Shown here piece after piece: positions 26,782 to 33,093 of a stretch of 56,089 nt of DNA. Within the stretch, counting starts at the first letter, position 1, and every line of letters starts with the position of its first letter. Both the position numbers and the translations under genes were made by a program. The stretch comes from Bacteroidales bacterium (GTDB lineage: Bacteria > Bacteroidota > Bacteroidia > Bacteroidales > UBA932): the NCBI GenBank assembly GCA_017395045.1, contig JAFPWG010000008.1, positions 1 to 56,089 of the forward strand, written 5' to 3'. Below the pieces are notes generated by a model that saw only the letters and a list, made by a program, of their open reading frames with translations, was not told the origin of the DNA and ran no database searches.

Positions 26782-27719
26782 TGGCTTCCCGCAGCATCAG
26801 ATACCATCTCCTGGCCCTGGCGGTCGTCGCCGTATGGGGCGTCACGTTCGTGAGTACGAAGGTGCTTATCGGTGCAGGGATGCATCCGGTGGCCATTTTC
26901 TTCGTCCGTTTCCTGATGGCATATGCGGGAATCTGGTTCTATATCTGGCTGTCGCACGGGAGTTCCAAGCTCTGGTATGGCTGGAAGGAAGAATTGGTGT
27001 TCCTGCTGTTAGGCGTTTCCGGAGGATCGTTCTATTTCCTTACGGAGAACATGGCGCTCGCCTATACACAGGCGAGCAACGTGGCGTTCCTGGTCTGTTC
27101 GGCACCGCTGTTCACGGCCATATTCACTTTGATTTACAGGCGTTTCGGGAAGGGACGGTTTGCCGACGGCCTGGAGAATATCCAGTTGGGATGGGCGCTT
27201 GTGGGGGGAACCCTGCTCGCCCTTTCCGGAATGGCGCTGGTCGTGTTCGACGGGGCGCAGCTGCATTTATCGGCCCAGGGAGACCTGCTCGCCATCGGGG
27301 CCGCCTTGTGCTGGGCGGTGTACAGCCTGTTCATGGGGCAGATGACGCGGGAATACGGGACGGTAACGGCGACCAGGAAGGTGTTCTTCTACGGACTTTT
27401 GACCATCCTTCCCTTCCTGGGAGGCTATGGCGATTCCCTGTCTCCGGCCATCCTGGGCCGGCCTGTCGTATGGGGGAACCTGCTGTTCCTGGGCCTGATG
27501 GCGTCGTTGGTCTGTTTCATTGCCTGGAACCTTGTGATGGACAAGCTGGGAAACGTCACGTCCACCAACTACGTCTACCTGAACCCGGTTTTCACACTCA
27601 TCACCGCGACGATCCTTCTGGGCGAGCGCCTCACGGTCCCGGCCGCCATCGGATGCGCCGCCATCCTTGCAGGCGTCGTCTGGGCGGGAACGGCTCACGA
27701 TTCCGGCAAAGTCCGGTAA
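26781..27719 (+). CDS. EamA-type DMT transporter, GTG start
   Basis: 312 residues in ten helices with the EamA duplication: VWGVTFVSTKVLI at the start, NVAFLVCSAPLFTAIFTLI in repeat one, and STNYVYLNPVFTLITATILL near the end of repeat two. The start is GTG 26781 in a TAGTG overlap, so translation is coupled to the gene before. A small metabolite or amino-acid exporter of unknown substrate. It ends at a strong terminator. Confidence 0.87.
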   Translation: MASRSIRYHLLALAVVAVWGVTFVSTKVLIGAGMHPVAIFFVRFLMAYAGIWFYIWLSHGSSKLWYGWKEELVFLLLGVSGGSFYFLTENMALAYTQASNVAFLVCSAPLFTAIFTLIYRRFGKGRFADGLENIQLGWALVGGTLLALSGMALVVFDGAQLHLSAQGDLLAIGAALCWAVYSLFMGQMTREYGTVTATRKVFFYGLLTILPFLGGYGDSLSPAILGRPVVWGNLLFLGLMASLVCFIAWNLVMDKLGNVTSTNYVYLNPVFTLITATILLGERLTVPAAIGCAAILAGVVWAGTAHDSGKVR

Positions 27720-27724
27720 AAGGT

Positions 27725-27759
27725 AAGGCCGTCGCCCTGGTGCTGCGACGGCCTTTTTT
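27725..27759 (+). terminator. Rho-independent terminator
   Basis: Perfect 11-bp stem, AAGGCCGTCGC (27725-27735) with GCGACGGCCTT (27745-27755), a 9-nt loop, then a run of T. Confidence 0.85.
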
Positions 27760-27762
27760 GTT

Positions 27763-28053
27763 TCAATTGCTTGCCGAAAGATACTCTTTCAGCGCCTCTA
27801 CATAGCCCCGGAAGGCCTCCAGGCCGGCCGGGGTGATCTTGCAGGCGGTGCGGGGCATCTTCCCCTTGAAGCCTTTCTCCACCGTTATGTAACCGGCGGC
27901 GGCGAGTTTGTCGATCTGCACGCTGAGGTTTCCGGAAGTCGCGCCTGTCTGTTTCTTGAGGTAGGTGAAGTCGGCCTCGTCCACTCCTGCCAGAATGGAC
28001 ATGACGGCCAGTCTGAGCTCCGAATGAAGGAGCGGGTCTAACTTGGGAAACAT
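27763..28053 (-). CDS. Winged-helix transcriptional regulator
   Basis: 96 residues: a single winged helix-turn-helix domain. Helices SELRLAVMSILAG and FTYLKKQTGATSGNLSVQIDKL form the HTH, and AAGYITVEKGFKGKMPRTACKI forms the wing. It resembles the short MarR/ArsR-like regulators (transcriptional regulator family near PadR) that in Bacteroidota are paired with a membrane protein. It lies 3 nt after that partner gene and probably represses the operon. No ligand-binding domain is present. Confidence 0.78.
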   Translation of the reverse strand: MFPKLDPLLHSELRLAVMSILAGVDEADFTYLKKQTGATSGNLSVQIDKLAAAGYITVEKGFKGKMPRTACKITPAGLEAFRGYVEALKEYLSASN

Positions 28054-28056
28054 GGG

Positions 28057-28644
28057 TTACTTGTTCTGAAGCTTCATGATGCAGCCGGTGACGAGCAGGA
28101 GGACACCGCCCAGCGTGAAGATGAGCAGCTGCGCCTCGCTCTTGACCAGCATGGCGACGATGGCTCCGCAGACGCCCAGGAGGAAGCCGCAGATGATGAT
28201 GGGCCAGTTCTTCAGCAGGACGCCGGACATGCATTCGGCCAGGCCCATGATGATGACGATGATCAGCGACACGTTCATGGGAACCAGGCAGATGGCGATG
28301 GCGCTGAGCGTGATGGCGAACGTGCCGAAGACGCGCCACACGCCGCTGAGCATCTTGCTCACTTCGTTCTGGGGAACATCGACGTCGTATTTGCCCATCA
28401 GCGCCGCGGCAGGGTAGCCGATGACCGGCATGGCGAACCACAGGAAGTTCCATTGCGGCATTCCGGTAAAATGCCACAGCAGGTAGATGACAAGAGAGGT
28501 GACGGTGAGCAGCGCACCCCAAAGCATGAAGTATTTTGCGCTGTTTCGGAGGATGCCTTTCCGGCTCTTGTTAAAGGTTTCGGTGATGACCTGAAGGCTT
28601 TGCTGGGCGGTCATTTCGTTGTTTTGTTCCATTGTATCAATCAT
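28057..28644 (-). CDS. Multi-helix membrane protein paired with a wHTH regulator
   Basis: 195 residues. A polar N-terminus of ~35 residues, then about six helices (~38-59, 66-84, 104-121, 124-141, 147-167, 173-190). No catalytic or transport motif is visible. First gene of a two-gene operon with a small winged-helix regulator, an arrangement that in many Bacteroidota and Firmicutes accompanies membrane-stress or efflux responses. I do not assign a function. Confidence 0.72.
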   Translation of the reverse strand: MIDTMEQNNEMTAQQSLQVITETFNKSRKGILRNSAKYFMLWGALLTVTSLVIYLLWHFTGMPQWNFLWFAMPVIGYPAAALMGKYDVDVPQNEVSKMLSGVWRVFGTFAITLSAIAICLVPMNVSLIIVIIMGLAECMSGVLLKNWPIIICGFLLGVCGAIVAMLVKSEAQLLIFTLGGVLLLVTGCIMKLQNK

Positions 28645-28697
28645 TTAAATGGTTTATGAGGTGCAGCGCGGCTGCGCAGTCCGCCTGAATCTCGGTG

Positions 28698-28728
28698 CAA
28701 ATATAAACAAGTTTACATTATAAACCAA
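28698..28728 (-). promoter_or_regulatory. Promoter with possible operator for the membrane protein/regulator pair
   Basis: On the minus strand TTG (complement of 28726-28728), 20 nt, then TATATTTG (complement of 28698-28705). The spacer contains GTTTA-CATTA-TAAAC (28711-28725), an interrupted 5-bp inverted repeat that could be the regulator's own operator. Confidence 0.5.
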
Positions 28729-28766
28729 ATTTAAATGAAGTTTTTTTCATAGACCGCCGGTAGCGG

Positions 28767-29159
28767 TCAGATCCTCGGTTTCTGGATGACCCGGATGATG
28801 AGGGAGATGAAATAGACGATGAGGCCGTAGAAGGTGGGAATCAGGGTCACTTTCAGGCCGCCGCACATGACGGCAGGACTGATGTCGCCGAAAAGATGGA
28901 GGACGTCCAGCACCTGGAGAATGCCCAACAGCGTTCCGAAAACGGCGAAGACCAGGGCGGCGATGCCGATTTCTTTCACCCAGCGGGGTGCTTTCCATGC
29001 GGCGATGAACAGAGCGATGAGTAGCAGCGAGATGCCGATCATCCAGACCAGTCCGCCTTCCACGAAGAGTTGAGGAAGCGTCACGCTGGCCCGTTCGATG
29101 GTTACCGGTTGGGAGACTCCCAGGGAGTCCACGACATAATAGGTTTCTTCTTTGATCAT
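28767..29159 (-). CDS. Small MotA/TolQ/ExbB-like proton-channel family membrane protein
   Basis: 130 residues from the ATG whose complement is 29157-29159. About three helices. The C-terminal half (ISPAVMCGGLKVTLIPTFYG, then a last helix IVYFISLIIRVIQK) matches the conserved core of MotA/TolQ/ExbB proteins. TolQ and ExbB are ~220-240 residues, so this is a reduced form with a shortened cytoplasmic region. No ExbD/TolR partner is adjacent. TACCTTTG (complement of 29184-29191) is its -7 box. Divergent from the LytTR gene. It may be an accessory energiser or a standalone channel-like protein. Confidence 0.7.
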   Translation of the reverse strand: MIKEETYYVVDSLGVSQPVTIERASVTLPQLFVEGGLVWMIGISLLLIALFIAAWKAPRWVKEIGIAALVFAVFGTLLGILQVLDVLHLFGDISPAVMCGGLKVTLIPTFYGLIVYFISLIIRVIQKPRI

Positions 29160-29183
29160 GGCGTTTGTGTTTTTTGTTCGAAG

Positions 29184-29296
29184 CAAAGGTACGACGGAAT
29201 CGGCCTTGTCTCCAAAGTTGAAACCCATTCCCGGTCTGTCAAAACCCACCGCGGTGCGTTCCGGTTTGTATCCGCACGGGATTTTATCTATTTTTG
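29184..29296. promoter_or_regulatory. Divergent promoters for the MotA-like and LytTR genes
   Basis: Minus strand: TTG (complement of 29213-29215), 21 nt, TACCTTTG (complement of 29184-29191). Plus strand: TTG 29266-29268, 20 nt, TATTTTTG 29289-29296, ending 7 nt before ATG 29304, so the LytTR message would have a very short leader. Confidence 0.55.
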
Positions 29297-29303
29297 CGTT
29301 GGA

Positions 29304-30005
29304 ATGAGAGCTCTCGGAAGGATCGCATACTGGCTGGCAGCCCTTGCCCTGTTGACCGCCATCCTCTTCAGCCTGGACTATACGTTGGCCCAGGCCGTCC
29401 TGATCAGCCTGATCTTCTGCCCCTGCGCCCTGGCGCTGGAGTACCTGATGCCCAAAGCCCGGAAGCCGATGGACAAAGTCTACCTGTCGCTGGCGGTTCT
29501 GGTCGCCGTGATCGTCCTGATCCTGTTCCTTCATTATTCTATATGGTCCAGGATCAACCAGTTCGGGTACCAGTCCGAAAAGCAAGTCGCTCCCATGCTC
29601 ATCAACCCGGCTTTTCTGGGACTCATCCTCACGGCCCTTTCCATCGGCGACTTCTTCTGGGCCAAATGGCTGGGCCGGCGTTTCAAGGCGGAGGACCGCA
29701 CCGTCACCTTCTTCTCCGAACGGAAAAGCGTGACGCTTAAGCTCTCCGACATCGCCTACGTGGAATCCAACGACACCGAAGTCCGTGTCGTGACGGCCTC
29801 CGGCGAATCCTATCGCAACAAGACCGGCATTTCCCAATGGGAGAACCTCCTGTCTGACGGCTTCCTCCGCATCCACCGCTCCTATCTGGTCAATACCGCC
29901 CTCTCCACTCCCGGCCCGCAGGATACCGTTCTCGTCGGCGGCAAGGAACTCCCTGTCTCCAGGAAGTACAAAGACAGCGTAAAGGCGGAACTGGCATCCC
30001 GGTGA
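29304..30005 (+). CDS. Membrane-anchored LytTR-family transcriptional regulator
   Basis: 233 residues from ATG 29304. The N-terminal ~120 residues form four helices (~6-24, 28-48, 58-78, 100-119). A LytTR DNA-binding domain follows (~132-231): LKLSDIAYVESNDTEVRVV, GFLRIHRSYLVN and LPVSRKYKD are its standard motifs. There is no response-regulator receiver domain, so the membrane part probably senses directly. Such proteins usually regulate adjacent genes, here perhaps the divergent MotA-like gene. Confidence 0.85.
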   Translation: MRALGRIAYWLAALALLTAILFSLDYTLAQAVLISLIFCPCALALEYLMPKARKPMDKVYLSLAVLVAVIVLILFLHYSIWSRINQFGYQSEKQVAPMLINPAFLGLILTALSIGDFFWAKWLGRRFKAEDRTVTFFSERKSVTLKLSDIAYVESNDTEVRVVTASGESYRNKTGISQWENLLSDGFLRIHRSYLVNTALSTPGPQDTVLVGGKELPVSRKYKDSVKAELASR

Positions 30006-30076
30006 TGCCTGTCGGCAATTGCTCCGGGAACGTTGTCGTTTTCGGTGGAAATATCCTATATTTGTAGGAAACAGTC

Positions 30077-31525
30077 ATGCCCATGAACCAGCTCCATCTC
30101 AAGCAGGAGGCCGTCCGGTGTCTGCTTTGCGAAAATGCCCCTTGTACCGCCGCCAGCAGCCAGGGGGACCCTGCCCGGGCCGTCCGGGCCGTCCGATTTG
30201 ACAACGTAGCCCTGGGTGCCCGCCTGTTCGCGGCTTGCAGCGAACAGGACCTGGAGGCCGCCGAGAAGGCCTGCATCCACTACGACAGGCCTGTCCGCCT
30301 GCGGGAAATCGCCAAATCCTTGCCCGAACCCGTTCCTGCGGAAGGGCGCCCTTCGTTGGAAATCGATTTCTGCGGCCTGCACTGCGAGAATCCCTTCTTC
30401 CTGGCCTCTTCCGCCGTCTGCACGAACTATGAGATGGTGTCCGCGGCCCTGGAAGCGGGCTGGGCAGGCGTGTTCTACAAGACCATCTGCCTGCAGGAAA
30501 TCCAGGAGGTCTCTCCCCGTTTCGACGCCGTGAAACGGGCCGACAGCAGTTTTGCCGGTTTCCGCAACATGGAGCAGCTGTCGGAGAATCCGGTGGAGAT
30601 GGACTTCGACATCCTCCGTCGGCTCAAGCAGAACTATCCCTCCAAGATCATCGTCGCTTCCATCATGGGGCAGACGGAGGAGCAGTGGATCGAACTGGCC
30701 AGGATGGCCGAGGATGCCGGGGTCGACGCCGTGGAACTGAACTTCTCCTGCCCGCAGATGCGTCTTGCCGGGATGGGCAGCGACGTGGGCCAGAACCCCG
30801 AACTCGTTACCTTTTACACGGCTTATGTCAAGCAGGCCGTCCGGATTCCCGTCATCCCCAAGATGACGCCGAATGTCGCCTCGATGACGCAGTTCGCCCT
30901 GGCCGCCCATTTCGCCGGGGCCGACGGCATCTCCGCCATCAACACCGTCAAGTCCGTGACGATGGGGGCCGACGTGAACGGCCGGCGGATCGTTTCCGGT
31001 TACTCCGGTTCGGCGGTCAAGCCCATCGCCCTCCGTTTCATCCTGGAGATGGCAAGCAATCCCGTCATGCCGAACCTCCAGCTATCGGGCATCGGCGGCA
31101 TCACCACCTGGCGGGATGCGCTGGACTTCATCCAGCTGGGCTGCCAGAACGTCCAGGTGTGCACGGCTGTCATGCAGTACGGTTACCGGATTATCGACGA
31201 CCTCATCGACGGGATGCAGAACTACATGGCCTCCCGGGGCGTTTCCTGCGTGAAAGACCTGGTGGGTGAGGAACTTCCGCTCTTCGTCCGCACTGCGGAC
31301 CTGGACCGCACGACGGTCGTTTATCCGGTCATCGACCGGAACGCCTGCATCGGCTGCGGCCGCTGCTACATCTCCTGCCGGGACGGCGGGCACCAGGCCA
31401 TCACCTTCGGCGAGGACCGCCGGCCACGCATCGTGGGTAGCAAGTGCGTCGGCTGCCACCTGTGCTACCTCATCTGTCCCACCGACGCCATCGGTCTCTC
31501 CAAACGGGTGCCCAAGCGGAAATGA
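30077..31525 (+). CDS. preA: PreA-like dihydropyrimidine dehydrogenase subunit with extra N-terminal domain
   Basis: 482 residues; E. coli PreA has 411. Residues ~94-385 are the FMN-binding dihydroorotate-dehydrogenase-like barrel (NPFFLASSAVCTNYEM, VELNFSCPQM with the active-site Cys, and KPIALRFILEMA). The C-terminus carries two [4Fe-4S] motifs, CIGCGRCYISC and CVGCHLCYLIC. The N-terminal ~75 residues resemble the Fe-S domain normally found at the start of PreT: CLLCENAPC keeps three Cys (15, 18, 23), but the fourth is Ser27. No preT is adjacent. Probably reduces or oxidises a pyrimidine with an unknown electron partner. TATATTTG at 30057-30064 is the promoter. Confidence 0.83.
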   Translation: MPMNQLHLKQEAVRCLLCENAPCTAASSQGDPARAVRAVRFDNVALGARLFAACSEQDLEAAEKACIHYDRPVRLREIAKSLPEPVPAEGRPSLEIDFCGLHCENPFFLASSAVCTNYEMVSAALEAGWAGVFYKTICLQEIQEVSPRFDAVKRADSSFAGFRNMEQLSENPVEMDFDILRRLKQNYPSKIIVASIMGQTEEQWIELARMAEDAGVDAVELNFSCPQMRLAGMGSDVGQNPELVTFYTAYVKQAVRIPVIPKMTPNVASMTQFALAAHFAGADGISAINTVKSVTMGADVNGRRIVSGYSGSAVKPIALRFILEMASNPVMPNLQLSGIGGITTWRDALDFIQLGCQNVQVCTAVMQYGYRIIDDLIDGMQNYMASRGVSCVKDLVGEELPLFVRTADLDRTTVVYPVIDRNACIGCGRCYISCRDGGHQAITFGEDRRPRIVGSKCVGCHLCYLICPTDAIGLSKRVPKRK

Positions 31526-31582
31526 TCCCAGTTACTGCCCGACTTTCCCGGAACCGGCACGCGTGGATTTGTAAATGATTGA

Positions 31583-31795
31583 TTGATAGTCAATTGTGTT
31601 TTTAATGGTGTCAGGCCTCTTCTTCAAGGTTCAGGCTTGCCACCACCGTTTTTGTAGAATATTGATTATCAATTAGTTCTATATGAGTTGGTGTCAGGCC
31701 TCCGGAGGGAGGCCCAGGGGCGCCAAAGCCCCCTCTCCGAGGAAGGGGGATTTAGGGATGGGGTAACGTGGAGGCGCCCGAGGGCGCGAGAACAC
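31583..31795 (+). repeat. Intergenic repeat cluster: GTGTCAGGCCTC pair and GC-rich hairpins
   Basis: The stretch 31526-31871 has no gene. TTGATAGTCA (31583-31592) plus GTGTCAGGCCTC (31608-31619), and again TTGATTATCA (31662-31671) plus GGTGTCAGGCCTCC (31690-31703), form a direct repeat ~80 nt apart related to 4201-4240. From 31697 on, several GC-rich hairpins follow one another: GGCCTCC-GGAG-GGAGGCC (31697-31714), GGGGC/GCCCC, CCCCCT/AGGGGG, and a GGCGC pair. This resembles the repetitive extragenic elements common in Bacteroidota intergenic DNA. Confidence 0.5.
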
Positions 31796-31812
31796 AGGTA
31801 CAACGGTATAAA

Positions 31813-31865
31813 CGGAAAATCGCCAGCAACTTGCAGACCTTGCTACAAAGTGCTGACGATTTTCG
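31813..31865 (-). terminator. Long inverted repeat downstream of tRNA-Leu
   Basis: CGGAAAATCGCCAGCA (31813-31828) pairs with TGCTGACGATTTTCG (31851-31865), one mismatch, 22-nt loop. On the minus strand it lies just after the tRNA gene and ends in a T-rich arm, so it is a likely terminator or processing structure. Confidence 0.55.
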
Positions 31866-31871
31866 TTCTCG

Positions 31872-31956
31872 TGCCCAAAGCCGGGCTCGAACCGGCACGT
31901 CTTTAAGGGACACTGGATTTTGAGTCCAGCGCGTCTACCAATTCCGCCATTCGGGC
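31872..31956 (-). tRNA. tRNA-Leu (anticodon CAA)
   Basis: 85 nt on the minus strand. The acceptor arm GCCCGAA pairs with TTTGGGC. The D-arm contains AATTGGTAGACGC, typical of tRNA-Leu. The anticodon arm CTGGA-CTCAAAA-TCCAG gives anticodon CAA. A variable arm (TGTCCCTTAAAGACG) marks a class II tRNA. The T-arm is GCCGG-TTCGAGC-CCGGC. The CCA end is not encoded. A consensus promoter lies 30 nt upstream. Confidence 0.95.
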
Positions 31957-31985
31957 AAGGGACGTTTCCGGAAGGAGACGGACTG

Positions 31986-32034
31986 CAAATTTACCGCAAT
32001 TTCGGAGAATTGCAAAATATTTCCCGTATCTTTG
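31986..32034. promoter_or_regulatory. Divergent promoters of tRNA-Leu and the aroB operon
   Basis: Minus strand: TTG (complement of 32013-32015), exactly 19 nt, TAAATTTG (complement of 31986-31993) for tRNA-Leu. Plus strand: TATCTTTG (32027-32034) for aroB, with its ATG at 32041 only 7 nt later and no good -33 TTG. The tRNA -33 element overlaps the aroB upstream region. Confidence 0.6.
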
Positions 32035-32040
32035 CATCCT

Positions 32041-33093
32041 ATGCAGAAAGAGATCGTCATCAGCATCGACGGGAAGGCGGCCGGCCGGGTGGCTGGCGGA
32101 AGCCGTATCGCCGGGATTGCACCGTTGCTTGCGGGAGAGGAGGAGGTGTTCGTCGTCTATGATGCGAACGCGGACTGGGTGGCGGCGGAGGTGATCGCCG
32201 CCGTGCCGGGAGTGCGGGGCAGCATCGCCCTGGAAGCCTCGGAAGCGGGGAAGTCGATGGAAACGGTGCTGCTGATCACCCGTTCGCTGCTGGAAGCCGG
32301 GGCGTCCCGGAAGGCGCTGGTGCTCGCCATCGGCGGAGGAATCACCACCGACCTGGCGGGATTTGCGGCGTCCATCTACAAGCGCGGTGTCCGGTATGCG
32401 AACCTGCCGACGACCCTTCTCGCCCAGGTCGACGCCGCCGTCGGCGGCAAGACAGGCGTGAATCTAGACGATTACAAGAATATGCTGGGCGTCATTGTCC
32501 AGCCGGTGTTCACCTTCATCTGCGCCGAGGTCCTGCGGACCCTCCCGCGTCGGGACTTCCTGTCCGGGGCGGCGGAGATGCTGAAGACCTTCCTCATTGA
32601 GAATCAGGACGATCACTATGACCGGGCGGTCCGCTGGCTCACTGCGGGCGGCTCCGACGCGGAGCGGCAGGAACTCGTTTTCGCCGCCGCCGGCGTGAAG
32701 GCCGGGATCGTCTCGCGCGACCCGTTCGAGGCCGGCGAGCGCCGGAAGCTGAACCTGGGTCATACGTTTGCGCACGCCATCGAGCACGAGGCGCGGCAGC
32801 GCGGGGACGACATCACCCACGGCGAGGCCGTGGCGATGGGCATGGTCCTCGCGGCCCGGCTCGGCGACGCCCTGGGCGTGTCCGCCGGCCTGGAGGCCCG
32901 CCTGACGGCGGACTTCGCCGCCGTCGGCCTGCCCGTCGCGTCGCCGTATCTCCTGGAGACCCTCGCCGAGGCGATGGACAAGGACAAGAAGGCCGAAGGC
33001 GGTCTTGTCCACTTCGTCCTCGCCGAGCGCATCGGCTCGGTCGTCCTCCGCGACCTTCCCGTCGCCGAAGCCATTAACCTGTTGACCCGATGA
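32041..33093 (+). CDS. aroB: 3-dehydroquinate synthase
   Basis: 350 residues from ATG 32041. NAD- and metal-binding motifs are intact: AIGGGITTDLAGFAAS, NLPTTLLAQVDAAVGGKTGVN, LSGAAEMLKTFLI, LNLGHTFAHAIEHE and HGEAVAMGM, which supply the Zn ligands (Glu and two His). It converts DAHP to 3-dehydroquinate, the second step of the shikimate pathway. First gene of the aro-suf operon; the stop overlaps the next start (ATGA). The promoter box nearly touches the start codon, so the transcript may be leaderless. Confidence 0.93.
   Translation: MQKEIVISIDGKAAGRVAGGSRIAGIAPLLAGEEEVFVVYDANADWVAAEVIAAVPGVRGSIALEASEAGKSMETVLLITRSLLEAGASRKALVLAIGGGITTDLAGFAASIYKRGVRYANLPTTLLAQVDAAVGGKTGVNLDDYKNMLGVIVQPVFTFICAEVLRTLPRRDFLSGAAEMLKTFLIENQDDHYDRAVRWLTAGGSDAERQELVFAAAGVKAGIVSRDPFEAGERRKLNLGHTFAHAIEHEARQRGDDITHGEAVAMGMVLAARLGDALGVSAGLEARLTADFAAVGLPVASPYLLETLAEAMDKDKKAEGGLVHFVLAERIGSVVLRDLPVAEAINLLTR

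Noticed and set aside
28751-28769. GACCGC/GCGGTC hairpin at the end of the MotA-like gene as terminator
   Set aside because: The stem is short and no U-tract follows on the transcript strand.
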